Below, piece after piece: positions 49,368-57,817 of a DNA stretch of 64,000 nt. This DNA is from Chryseomicrobium palamuruense (GTDB taxonomy: Bacteria; Bacillota; Bacilli; Bacillales_A; Planococcaceae): assembly GCF_042649045.1 (NCBI RefSeq), contig NZ_JBHSEF010000009.1:434001-498000 (forward strand), written 5' to 3'. How positions within the stretch are numbered: the stretch's first letter is position 1; each line of letters opens with the position of its first letter. Below the pieces are notes generated by a model, which did no database searches, was not told where the DNA came from, and saw only the letters and a list, made by a program, of their open reading frames with translations. A program made the translations under genes and the position numbers.

Positions 49368-49976
49368 GTGAGAACTTTAAACTTATTTATTAAAAGGTTA
49401 GTGGATATCATAGGAAGTGGTTTAGGATTGCTTATTATATCACCCCTGCTTCTTATTGTGGTTTTACTTATTAAACTCACAATGCCCGGTCCTATCTTCT
49501 TTAAACAAGAACGTGTAGGGAAAAATAAACGGTTATTTCAAATTTTAAAGTTCCGTACGATGAAGGTTGATACGGAAGCAGAAAAAGATTTAGATTTCTC
49601 AAAGGACAAAGATAGGTTAACAAGCATTGGTAAAATTCTAAGGAGGACAAAGATTGATGAACTTCCTCAACTTATTAATGTGTTGGTAGGTGATATGAGT
49701 TTAGTTGGACCTAGGCCAACGGTAATGAAACAAGTAGAGAAATATACAGAGTATCAGTTGAAACGACTTAACATGAGCCCAGGAATGACAGGACTTGCAC
49801 AAGTGAACGGAAACATTACATTACCGTGGGAACAAAGGATTCAATATGATATTGAGTATATAGAAAATTTTTCAGTTTTACTAGATTGTAAAATACTCTT
49901 TAAAACAGTTGCTATAGTTTTATTTGGTGAAGAACGTTTCAATAAAGGGAAAAAACAAAATCAAAAAGTAATGTAG
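49368..49976 (+). CDS. PglC/EpsL-type phosphoglycosyl transferase (initiating sugar transferase)
   Basis: 202 residues from the GTG at 49368, four bases after the aminotransferase stop. A single N-terminal membrane segment (L-L-I-I-S-P-L-L-L-I-V-V-L-L-I) precedes the catalytic domain: F-F-K-Q-E-R-V-G-K-N, K-F-R-T-M, R-R-T-K-I-D-E-L-P-Q-L, V-G-P-R-P and P-G-M-T-G. This is the minimal monotopic PGT architecture. It transfers a phospho-sugar to undecaprenyl phosphate and so starts repeat-unit synthesis. Next to a PglE-like enzyme, the sugar is probably a 4-amino-4,6-dideoxy-hexosamine derivative. Confidence 0.93.
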   Translation: MRTLNLFIKRLVDIIGSGLGLLIISPLLLIVVLLIKLTMPGPIFFKQERVGKNKRLFQILKFRTMKVDTEAEKDLDFSKDKDRLTSIGKILRRTKIDELPQLINVLVGDMSLVGPRPTVMKQVEKYTEYQLKRLNMSPGMTGLAQVNGNITLPWEQRIQYDIEYIENFSVLLDCKILFKTVAIVLFGEERFNKGKKQNQKVM

Positions 49977-50019
49977 TTAATGATTAATATGTCAAAGTTT
50001 ACTATTCGAGGAGATTGAT

Positions 50020-50925
50020 ATGAGGTCTATTCTAATTGGTTCTGTTGGTTCGAGTAAGGTGTTATTAGAAGAAATGATAAAGGTGAATTTTCCGATTGAT
50101 ATGGTTTATTCACTAGATGAAAAATATTCCTTGAATGTTTCGGGTTATGAACCAATCCATGAGTTGGCGGAAGCTAATAATATACCTTATAGGAAATTCA
50201 GGAAGATAAATGATGAAGAACATGTAAATGAAATAAAAAATATTAATCCAGATTATATATTTGTAATTGGATTGTCTCAGTTAGTAAAACGAGAGATTAT
50301 AGATTCTGCGAAAAAAGGAGTAATAGGATTTCATCCTACGCCACTACCAAAGTATAGAGGTAGAGCAGCACTAGTATGGCAGATACTACTAGGTGTTACA
50401 GAGTCAGAGTGTTCACTTTTCTTTATCGATGAAGGTATGGACTCCGGCGATATTATTGGTCAGGAAAAATACACTATTACAGAAGAAGATTATGTAATAG
50501 ATGTTATATATAAGTCTAGAGAAGCATTGAAAACATTGAGTAGAAGAGTACTTCCTAAAATTAAGGATGGATCGATAAAACCGATGCGTCAAAATGAGGA
50601 AGAAGCAACTTATTTATTAAAAAGAACACCTGAGGATGGAGTAATCAACTGGAATGAGCCAATTTCTAATATTTACCGGCTTATTAGAGCGACTTCAAAG
50701 CCTTTCCCGGGAGCTTTTTCCTACTACGATGGAAAAATTAAAACTATATTTTGGAAAGCTGAATGTATAGAGAATACCAAGTACATTGGAATACCAGGGC
50801 AAATTGCCAATATATCAAATGAATTTATAGATATTGTTTGCGTTGACGGTCTTCTTCGGGTTCATCATCTTGAGACGAATGAGGATGTGAAATTTATAAT
50901 TGGGCATAAGTTTAATAAAAGTTAA
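50020..50925 (+). CDS. Sugar N-formyltransferase-like protein
   Basis: 301 residues; GAGGAG lies 6 bases before the ATG. The formyltransferase core is present: I-G-F-H-P-T-P-L-P-K-Y-R-G-R-A with the catalytic His, and F-F-I-D-E-G-M-D-S-G-D-I-I with the catalytic Asp. The C-terminal part resembles the OB-like domain of methionyl-tRNA formyltransferase relatives. Given its place after the aminotransferase and phosphoglycosyl transferase, it more likely formylates a nucleotide-linked amino sugar using N10-formyl-THF than a tRNA. The Asn usually found before the catalytic His was not clearly identified. Confidence 0.85.
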   Translation: MRSILIGSVGSSKVLLEEMIKVNFPIDMVYSLDEKYSLNVSGYEPIHELAEANNIPYRKFRKINDEEHVNEIKNINPDYIFVIGLSQLVKREIIDSAKKGVIGFHPTPLPKYRGRAALVWQILLGVTESECSLFFIDEGMDSGDIIGQEKYTITEEDYVIDVIYKSREALKTLSRRVLPKIKDGSIKPMRQNEEEATYLLKRTPEDGVINWNEPISNIYRLIRATSKPFPGAFSYYDGKIKTIFWKAECIENTKYIGIPGQIANISNEFIDIVCVDGLLRVHHLETNEDVKFIIGHKFNKS

Positions 50926-50954
50926 ATAGTTTGAAAATATATAGAGGTGGATAT

Positions 50955-51605
50955 ATGAAAATTTTAGTATTTGCACCACATAATGATGATGAGGTTTTGG
51001 GTGTAGGCGGAACGATGGCAAAGTATTCCAAGTTAGGTCATGAAGTGTATGTTTGTGAGGTTACGAGTGGAGATAATCCAGAAAGAGTTAAGTTGATTCA
51101 GGAAGAAGCGTTGAAGGCTCATAAATTGTTAGGAGTGAAAGAAACATTCTTTTTAGGATTACCTGTAATCCAATTAAGACATACACCAACTGTGAATATT
51201 AATTCTAAAATATTAGAAGTTGTTGAAAAAATAAAACCGAACATAGTATTTATACCTCATAAAGGTGATATGAACTTTGACCACGCAGAGGTAACATATA
51301 GCGCTATGGTAGCCTTACGCCCATTTAATAATCCTCAATTAAAAGCAATATATGCTTATGAAACATTATCGGAAACTGAGTGGAATACTCCTACTGTAGA
51401 TAACGCATTTATTCCAAATGTCTGGAGCGACATTACTGATACGATAGGTCTTAAACTTAAGGCGATGGATTGTTTTAAAACACAAATTAAACAATTTCCA
51501 CACCCTAGATCTTTAGATGCGATTGAAGCTCTTTCAAAGTTTAGAGGTTCAACAGTTTGTGTTGAAAATGCAGAGAGTTTTATGTTAATGAGGAGCATTT
51601 TATAG
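50955..51605 (+). CDS. PIG-L/LmbE-family deacetylase
   Basis: The start is the ATG at 50955, after AGAGGTGG; the frame from 50931 lacks a site. 216 residues. The metal site motif P-H-N-D-D-E-V-L-G replaces the common P-H-P-D-D-E, and the second part H-K-G-D-M-N-F-D-H-A-E-V is present. The family removes N-acetyl groups from GlcNAc-type sugars, free or lipid/nucleotide-linked. In this operon it could de-N-acetylate a sugar before formylation or acetylation. It lies 29 bp after the formyltransferase gene. Confidence 0.9.
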   Translation: MKILVFAPHNDDEVLGVGGTMAKYSKLGHEVYVCEVTSGDNPERVKLIQEEALKAHKLLGVKETFFLGLPVIQLRHTPTVNINSKILEVVEKIKPNIVFIPHKGDMNFDHAEVTYSAMVALRPFNNPQLKAIYAYETLSETEWNTPTVDNAFIPNVWSDITDTIGLKLKAMDCFKTQIKQFPHPRSLDAIEALSKFRGSTVCVENAESFMLMRSIL

Positions 51606-51702
51606 AAAAATTTATATTGGATAGTTTAATAGGATTATTAATATTTTGTTAATTATGGGTAATATATAAAGGCTTTTTATACGTAATGGAAGGGATGGGG
51701 AA

Positions 51703-52215
51703 ATGATTAAAGGAGAAAAAGTATATCTTAGGCCTATTCTCAAGCAAGATATTACGTTCTTAAATGAATGGAAAAACGATGAGGAAACTTATCGATATTT
51801 AGGTGGGGGGTTTATGCCAACATCTATTGATCAACAAGAAAAGTGGATGGACTCTATGATAGATACTACAGGTAATAATAAGCGATTTATCATTTGTGAT
51901 AATGAAAATTCACCTATCGGAATGGTAGGTTTATATAGTATTAATTGGATTCATCGTACCTGTGAAATAGGCCTTTACATTGGAAACAAAAGTACTCAGG
52001 GTAGAGGATACGGAAAAGAATCATGTAGATTAATCGAGCAGTTTGCGAAAGAGTATTTAAACTTGAGGAAAATAAAGTTAAATGTTGTATTGGATAATGA
52101 ATCAGCTACACATATGTGGCACTCCCTAGGTTATGAAAAAGTAGGAAAATTTAAAGATGAACGATTTATTAAAGGTGAATATAAGGATTTAGTATTAATG
52201 GAAAAATTCATTTGA
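51703..52215 (+). CDS. GNAT-family N-acetyltransferase
   Basis: 170 residues. GNAT motif A is visible around G-L-Y-I-G-N-K-S-T-Q-G-R-G-Y-G-K-E with the pyrophosphate-binding loop. The later V-V-L-D-N-E-S-A-T-H-M-W-H-S-L-G-Y segment is typical of the RimJ/WecD-like group. It probably acetylates an amino sugar such as the product of the aminotransferase, taking the place of a PglD-type enzyme. It stands ~100 bp after the deacetylase gene with an AAGGGATGGGG site. Confidence 0.88.
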   Translation: MIKGEKVYLRPILKQDITFLNEWKNDEETYRYLGGGFMPTSIDQQEKWMDSMIDTTGNNKRFIICDNENSPIGMVGLYSINWIHRTCEIGLYIGNKSTQGRGYGKESCRLIEQFAKEYLNLRKIKLNVVLDNESATHMWHSLGYEKVGKFKDERFIKGEYKDLVLMEKFI

Positions 52216-52281
52216 TTATAGCAATGTAGCTAATTAAATCAGTTGATTTTTAGCAGTCTAACATTTGGGAGGATCTGACTA

Positions 52282-53274
52282 ATGGGTAACGATTTAAATA
52301 TACTAATACTAAGCTGCGGGACAAGAAATAAAATTGTACAGTACTTTAAAAAAGAACTAGGCAACAATGGGCTTGTTATTGCTACTGATTGCAGCAATTT
52401 GGCACCTGCTTTATATGAAGCAGACAAACACTTTATTGTTCCAAGAATGGGAGATGAGGGATACCTAGATGTTATTCTTTCTATTTGCAAGGAGAATAAT
52501 ATTAAAGCCGTCTTATCATTGATAGATCCTGAACTTAGTCTTCTCGCAGAACACAAGCAAGCATTCCTAGATATTGGTACGATGCCTATTATCTCAGATT
52601 CGAATGTAGTTGATATGTGTTTTGACAAGTATAAAATGTTTGAGTTTTTGGTTCAGAATGGATTCCAAACTGTTAAAAGTTATGTAGACAAAGAGCAGTT
52701 TTATATGGATGTGGAAGCTGGAATTATTAACTATCCAGTATTTGTAAAGCCTGTTAAAGGGAGCGCAAGTATCAACATAAGCAAGGTTACTTCCAAAGAA
52801 GAAATTGAACTATTGTTTGGTAGATTTGATAATTTAATGATTCAAGAGTTTATGGACGGAACTGAATACGGAGCAGATGTTTACATCGATATGATCTCTG
52901 GTGATCCGGTAGCCATATTTACAAAGGAAAAGTTAAAAATGAGGGCCGGTGAAACTGATAAGTCGGTCTCGATTAAAGATAATCAGCTATTTGAACTAAT
53001 TAAGAAGTTCGTAAAGGTGATTGGATTTAAAGGTATTATTGATATTGATATTTTTAAAGTTAAAGGAGAATATTACATCTCTGAAGTTAACCCTCGTTTT
53101 GGTGGAGGCTACCCACATGCTTTTGAAAGTGGGGTAAACATACCAGAGATGATTATTAATAATATAAACGGAAATATGAATGTGGATGTAATTGGCGAGT
53201 ATGAAGAAGGAATTAATATGATGAAGTTTAATGAAATAATAGTCATGAGGAATAAAGTAATTGCCTTCACATAA
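52282..53274 (+). CDS. ATP-grasp ligase (CarB-like)
   Basis: 330 residues. An N-terminal pre-ATP-grasp fold (L-N-I-L-I-L-S-C-G-T-R-N-K-I-V) is followed by the ATP-grasp domain (F-V-K-P-V-K-G-S-A-S-I, I-Q-E-F-M-D-G-T-E-Y-G) and the metal-binding end E-V-N-P-R-F-G-G-G-Y-P-H-A. It is of the carbamoyl-phosphate-synthetase-like type often found in polysaccharide loci, where it is thought to attach an acyl or amino acid to a sugar or build a small precursor. The substrate is not predictable here. A glycosyltransferase gene follows 28 bp downstream. Confidence 0.88.
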   Translation: MGNDLNILILSCGTRNKIVQYFKKELGNNGLVIATDCSNLAPALYEADKHFIVPRMGDEGYLDVILSICKENNIKAVLSLIDPELSLLAEHKQAFLDIGTMPIISDSNVVDMCFDKYKMFEFLVQNGFQTVKSYVDKEQFYMDVEAGIINYPVFVKPVKGSASINISKVTSKEEIELLFGRFDNLMIQEFMDGTEYGADVYIDMISGDPVAIFTKEKLKMRAGETDKSVSIKDNQLFELIKKFVKVIGFKGIIDIDIFKVKGEYYISEVNPRFGGGYPHAFESGVNIPEMIINNINGNMNVDVIGEYEEGINMMKFNEIIVMRNKVIAFT

Positions 53275-53302
53275 TGCTGAAACTAGTGATCAGGGTGAAA
53301 AA

Positions 53303-54505
53303 ATGAATATCTTATTTTTATCAATTGGTCGTTTAAATGATTTGGAATTTAGAGGAATATATACTGATTTGCTAAGACAATTTAGAGATAAAGGGCATAA
53401 GGTATATGTTGTTAGTCCAAGAGAAAAAAGATTGAATAAACCGACTGAGTATGTAAATGAAAATGGAGTACAGTTTCTTAGAGTCAGAATTGGTAATATT
53501 ACCAAAACGAACGTTATTGAAAAGGGAATTTCAACCATTATGATAGAAAGCTTATTTTTAAAGGCGATTAAGAAACATATAAAGGATATAAAATTTGATT
53601 TAGTTATCTATTCAACTCCACCGATAACATTTGGAAAAGTAATTGGCTATGTAAAAAAAAGGGATAATGCAAAATCCTATCTATTGTTAAAAGATATCTT
53701 CCCTCAAAACGCTGTTGATCTAAACATGTTTAGTAAAAACAGTCTTATTTATAAATATTTTAGGTTAAAAGAAAAGCAGCTGTATGCTCAGTCAGACTTT
53801 ATTGGATGTATGTCACAGGCGAATGTGGATTTTGTCTTAAAAAATAATGCTGAAGTTCCAACTGATACAGTTGAGGTCTGCCCAAATAGTATAGAACCTT
53901 TAACGATAGAAAAAGATGAAACCAAGGTTAGGAAAATTAGACAAAAGTACAATATACCTTTTGATAAAACAGTATTTGTATATGGAGGCAATCTTGGAAA
54001 GCCTCAAGGTATTGATTTCTTAATTAAGTGTTTAAAGGCCAATAAAGATAATAATCAAGTTTATTTTGTTATTGCCGGATCAGGTACAGAGTTTAATAAA
54101 CTTAAAAGCTTTTTTAATAGTGAAAAGCTAACTAATGCACAGTTATTTGCTCAACTACCAAAAGATGATTATGAACTTCTAGCTAATTCATGTGATGTAG
54201 GGCTAATTTTTCTAGACAAACGCTTTACAATACCAAATTTCCCATCCAGACTTCTCTCATATATGCAGGCATCTATGCCTGTTTTAGCGGCAACTGATGT
54301 AAATACTGATATTGGAAAAGTTATTGAGCAAGGTAAATTTGGATTTTGGTGTGAGAGTAATAACACTGAACAATTCAATAAAACACTGCAACAGTTGTGT
54401 GATAAAGAACTAAGAAAACAAATGGGTGTTAACGCTAGAAGGTATTTAGAAGAAAACTATACAAGCAAGCACTCATATGAAATCATAATGAGACATTTCA
54501 AATAA
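53303..54505 (+). CDS. GT4-family glycosyltransferase (WbuB-like)
   Basis: The ATG at 53303 follows AGGGTG; 400 residues. GT-B fold: the N-terminal acceptor domain starts L-F-L-S-I-G-R-L-N-D, a K-D-I-F-P-Q-N-A-V-D segment is typical of WbuB/L-FucNAc-type transferases, and the donor domain has F-V-Y-G-G-N-L-G-K-P-Q-G and F-P-S-R-L-L-S-Y-M-Q-A. Because the next three genes make UDP-L-FucNAc, this enzyme is the best local candidate to use it, an inference from order and resemblance. Confidence 0.88.
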   Translation: MNILFLSIGRLNDLEFRGIYTDLLRQFRDKGHKVYVVSPREKRLNKPTEYVNENGVQFLRVRIGNITKTNVIEKGISTIMIESLFLKAIKKHIKDIKFDLVIYSTPPITFGKVIGYVKKRDNAKSYLLLKDIFPQNAVDLNMFSKNSLIYKYFRLKEKQLYAQSDFIGCMSQANVDFVLKNNAEVPTDTVEVCPNSIEPLTIEKDETKVRKIRQKYNIPFDKTVFVYGGNLGKPQGIDFLIKCLKANKDNNQVYFVIAGSGTEFNKLKSFFNSEKLTNAQLFAQLPKDDYELLANSCDVGLIFLDKRFTIPNFPSRLLSYMQASMPVLAATDVNTDIGKVIEQGKFGFWCESNNTEQFNKTLQQLCDKELRKQMGVNARRYLEENYTSKHSYEIIMRHFK

Positions 54506-54523
54506 TAGAAAAGAGGTAACCAT

Positions 54524-55561
54524 ATGTTCAAAAATAAAACTCTATTGATAACAGGTGGAACAGGTTCTTTCGGCAATGCAGTTATGGAAAGATTCCTAGA
54601 TACTGATATAAAGGAAATTCGCATATTTTCGCGAGATGAGAAAAAACAAGATGATATGAGAAAGCATTATAAAAATGATAAATTAAAATTTTATATTGGG
54701 GATGTAAGAGATTTAGCAAGTGTTAAAAATGCTATGCATGGTGTGGATTATATTTTTCATGCAGCGGCATTAAAACAAGTTCCCTCATGTGAATTTTTCC
54801 CACTCGAAGCTGTAAAAACTAATGTAATGGGCACTGATAATGTATTAACAGCTGCTATTGATTATGGAGTAAAAAAGGTAATCTGTCTTTCAACCGATAA
54901 AGCTGCGTATCCAATTAATGCAATGGGAATTTCAAAAGCAATGATGGAAAAGGTATTTGTTGCTAAATCGAAAACTGTTGATTCAGAAAGGACACTGATT
55001 TGTGGAACTAGATATGGTAATGTGATGGCCTCACGTGGCTCAGTTATACCATTATTTATTGAACAAATTAAAAGTGGTCAGCCTTTAACAGTAACTGATC
55101 CTAATATGACAAGATTTCTTATGAGTTTAGAAGAAGCAGTTGAGTTAGTAGTATTTGCATTTCAAAATGCTGAGGCAGGAGATATCATGGTTCAAAAATC
55201 TCCAGCTAGCACTATTGGAGATCTTGCTAAAGCTGTTAAAGAATTATTTAATGCGGATAATGAAATTAAAATTATTGGAACTCGTCACGGAGAAAAGCGT
55301 TATGAAACACTTCTTACAAAAGAGGAATACGTAAAAGCAGAGGATTTACCTGGCTTCTATAGAGTTCCCGCTGATCAAAGAGATCTTAACTATGATAAGT
55401 ATTTTGCTGAAGGTGACCAAAAACTTACTACTGTAGAAGAGTATAATTCGGATAATACACAAATCCTTACTATTGAACAAATTAAAGAAACACTACTTAA
55501 ATTAGATTATGTACAAAATGAATTAAAAGAGTGGAATAATAAAGTTCACGTTATGAATTAA
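54524..55561 (+). CDS. capE: UDP-GlcNAc 4,6-dehydratase/5-epimerase (CapE/FnlA type)
   Basis: 345 residues, close to the ~342 of CapE. The SDR Rossmann is I-T-G-G-T-G-S-F-G-N-A; H-A-A-A-L-K-Q-V-P, L-S-T-D-K-A-A-Y-P and the N-A-M-G-I-S-K Met-x3-Lys site follow. It is the first step of UDP-N-acetyl-L-fucosamine synthesis, converting UDP-GlcNAc to a 4-keto-6-deoxy L-type intermediate. The next two genes encode the second and third enzymes in order, so the pathway is complete. Ribosome binding site GAGGT before the ATG. Confidence 0.92.
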   Translation: MFKNKTLLITGGTGSFGNAVMERFLDTDIKEIRIFSRDEKKQDDMRKHYKNDKLKFYIGDVRDLASVKNAMHGVDYIFHAAALKQVPSCEFFPLEAVKTNVMGTDNVLTAAIDYGVKKVICLSTDKAAYPINAMGISKAMMEKVFVAKSKTVDSERTLICGTRYGNVMASRGSVIPLFIEQIKSGQPLTVTDPNMTRFLMSLEEAVELVVFAFQNAEAGDIMVQKSPASTIGDLAKAVKELFNADNEIKIIGTRHGEKRYETLLTKEEYVKAEDLPGFYRVPADQRDLNYDKYFAEGDQKLTTVEEYNSDNTQILTIEQIKETLLKLDYVQNELKEWNNKVHVMN

Positions 55562-55577
55562 AGGGTGGTTTTGAGTG

Positions 55578-56687
55578 ATGAATATTCTTGTAACAGGAGC
55601 AAAAGGGTTTGTAGGAAAAAACCTTATAGCTGAGCTTAAAAATAAAGGGTATAGTAATATTTTTGAATTTACTAGAGAAAGCGATTTATCATTACTTGAG
55701 AAGTATACAAAAAAATGTGATTTTGTTTTTCATTTAGCTGGGGTTAATAGACCTAAAGATGAAAAGGAATTTATGGAAGGTAATTTTGATTTAACTTCTC
55801 AGTTACTAGAATTATTAAAAAAACATAATAATAAAGCCCCTGTGCTTCTAACCTCATCTATTCAAGCAGAAAAGGATAACCCATATGGAAGAAGTAAGAA
55901 AGCTGGAGAGGATTTATTATTAAATTATTATTATGAGACTGATGCTAAAGTATATGTATATCGACTTCCTAATTTATTTGGTAAGTGGAGTAAACCAAAT
56001 TATAATACAGTGGTAGCTACATTTTGCCATAATATAGCTAGTGGCTTTGATATACACATTAATAACCCGGAGTCAGAGCTTAATCTTTGTTATATAGATG
56101 ATGTGTTAGAAGAATTTATTAGAGCTCTAGAGGGAAGGCCGACTGTTCAAGATGATTTTTGTGTTGTACCTGTTACACATAATATTAAACTTGGAGATTT
56201 AGCGGACCGTATAAAGAGTTTTAAAGCAAGCAGAACAAATTTAAGTATCCCAAATATGGAGGATGCTCTAACTAAAAAGCTTTATAGTACTTACTTAAGC
56301 TTTTTACCAGAAGATCAATTTTCTTATGATCTTAAAATGAATTCCGATCATAGAGGCTCTTTTACAGAATTTATGAGAACATCTGAAAGAGGACAAGTTT
56401 CTGTAAATGTATCAAAACCTGGGATTACAAAAGGAAACCATTGGCATCATACTAAAAACGAGAAGTTTTTAGTTGTAAGTGGAGAGGGTTTAATCCGCTT
56501 TAGAAAAGTTGACTCTAAAGAAATTATTGAATATAGGGTAAGTGGTGAAAGGTTACAGGTCGTAGATATCCCAACTGGATATACACATTCAATTGTAAAC
56601 GTAGGGGAAAGTGATCTCGTAACAGTAATGTGGGCTAATGAATGTTTCGATCCAGAAAGGCCAGACACTTATTTCGTGGAGGTATAA
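55578..56687 (+). CDS. capF: CapF: reductase-epimerase with C-terminal cupin (UDP-FucNAc pathway)
   Basis: From the ATG at 55578 (GGGTGG nine bases upstream) the protein has 369 residues, the usual CapF length. An N-terminal SDR domain (V-T-G-A-K-G-F-V-G-K-N, Y-G-R-S-K-K-A-G-E with the Tyr-x3-Lys pair) is fused to a C-terminal cupin (G-N-H-W-H-H-T-K-N-E-K-F, I-P-T-G-Y-T-H-S-I). In the known enzyme the cupin domain performs C3 epimerisation and the SDR domain NADPH reduction, giving UDP-L-6-deoxy-TalNAc. A GTG three bases earlier is a possible alternative start. Confidence 0.93.
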   Translation: MNILVTGAKGFVGKNLIAELKNKGYSNIFEFTRESDLSLLEKYTKKCDFVFHLAGVNRPKDEKEFMEGNFDLTSQLLELLKKHNNKAPVLLTSSIQAEKDNPYGRSKKAGEDLLLNYYYETDAKVYVYRLPNLFGKWSKPNYNTVVATFCHNIASGFDIHINNPESELNLCYIDDVLEEFIRALEGRPTVQDDFCVVPVTHNIKLGDLADRIKSFKASRTNLSIPNMEDALTKKLYSTYLSFLPEDQFSYDLKMNSDHRGSFTEFMRTSERGQVSVNVSKPGITKGNHWHHTKNEKFLVVSGEGLIRFRKVDSKEIIEYRVSGERLQVVDIPTGYTHSIVNVGESDLVTVMWANECFDPERPDTYFVEV

Positions 56688-56690
56688 ATA

Positions 56691-57815
56691 ATGAAGAAAT
56701 TAAAAGTTATGACAGTTGTTGGTACTAGACCAGAGATTATAAGATTATCGGCTGTTATTAATAAACTAGAAGAATCAAACGCAATTGATCATATTCTCGT
56801 TCATACAGGGCAAAATTATGATTACGAATTAAATGAGGTATTTTTTAAAGATTTTAATCTAAAGAAACCAGATTATTTTCTTAATGCAGCTACGGGAACA
56901 GCTGTAGAAACTATCGGTAATATTTTGGTTAAAATTGACCCGATTTTTGAAGAGGTAAAACCAGATGCTTTCTTGGTTCTTGGTGATACCAATAGCTGTT
57001 TAACTGCAATTGCCGCTAAAAGAAGGCATATTCCGATTTTTCATATGGAAGCAGGAAATAGATGTTTTGACCAAAGGGTACCAGAAGAAACCAATCGTAA
57101 AATAGTTGATCATACAGCTGATATTAATTTAACTTACAGTGATATAGCTAGAGAATATCTTCTTAGAGAAGGTTTTCCTTCAGATCAAATTATTAAAACT
57201 GGAAGCCCAATGTTTGAAGTTCTGAACTCCAGAAAAGACGATATTGAGAGTTCAGATGTATTAGAAAGATTGGACTTAAAAGAAGGTAAATACTTTGTGG
57301 TATCAGCTCATAGAGAAGAAAATATTAATTCCGAAAATAATTTCTTGGATTTAGTTGAAAGTTTAAATGCGATTGCAGAAAAATACAATAAGCCCGTAAT
57401 TGTGAGTACACATCCAAGAACTAGAAATATGATTGAGGCTAAAAAAGTAAAATTTAATCCTTTAGTGAAGACAATGAAACCTTTAGGATTTAATGATTAT
57501 GTAAAACTTCAGATAAAAGCTAAAGCTGTTCTTAGTGATAGTGGAACGATTAGTGAAGAATCTTCTATTCTGGGCTTTAGAGCACTTAATATTAGACAAG
57601 CTCATGAAAGACCGGAGGCTATGGAGGAAGCTTCAGTAATGATGGTAGGTTTACAAAAAGAGAGAATTTTACAGGGGCTTGAGGTTCTAGAAACTCAAGA
57701 AAAAGACACATTAAGGCTTGTTGGGGATTATAATATGCCGAATGTTTCTGATAAAGTACTCAGAATCATTCTTTCCTACACAGATTATGTAAATAGAGTC
57801 GTTTGGGGGAAGTAG
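56691..57815 (+). CDS. capG: CapG: UDP-N-acetyl-L-fucosamine-forming 2-epimerase
   Basis: 374 residues, matching CapG length. Non-hydrolysing UDP-GlcNAc 2-epimerase fold: V-G-T-R-P-E-I-I-R at the N-terminus, H-T-G-Q-N-Y-D, V-L-G-D-T-N-S, H-M-E-A-G-N-R, V-S-A-H-R-E-E-N and S-D-S-G-T-I-S-E-E. Context makes it the C2 epimerase converting UDP-L-6-deoxy-TalNAc to UDP-L-FucNAc rather than the GlcNAc/ManNAc enzyme, although sequence alone cannot fully separate these. It starts 3 bp after capF, with GGAGGT just upstream. Confidence 0.9.
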   Translation: MKKLKVMTVVGTRPEIIRLSAVINKLEESNAIDHILVHTGQNYDYELNEVFFKDFNLKKPDYFLNAATGTAVETIGNILVKIDPIFEEVKPDAFLVLGDTNSCLTAIAAKRRHIPIFHMEAGNRCFDQRVPEETNRKIVDHTADINLTYSDIAREYLLREGFPSDQIIKTGSPMFEVLNSRKDDIESSDVLERLDLKEGKYFVVSAHREENINSENNFLDLVESLNAIAEKYNKPVIVSTHPRTRNMIEAKKVKFNPLVKTMKPLGFNDYVKLQIKAKAVLSDSGTISEESSILGFRALNIRQAHERPEAMEEASVMMVGLQKERILQGLEVLETQEKDTLRLVGDYNMPNVSDKVLRIILSYTDYVNRVVWGK

Positions 57816-57817
57816 TT

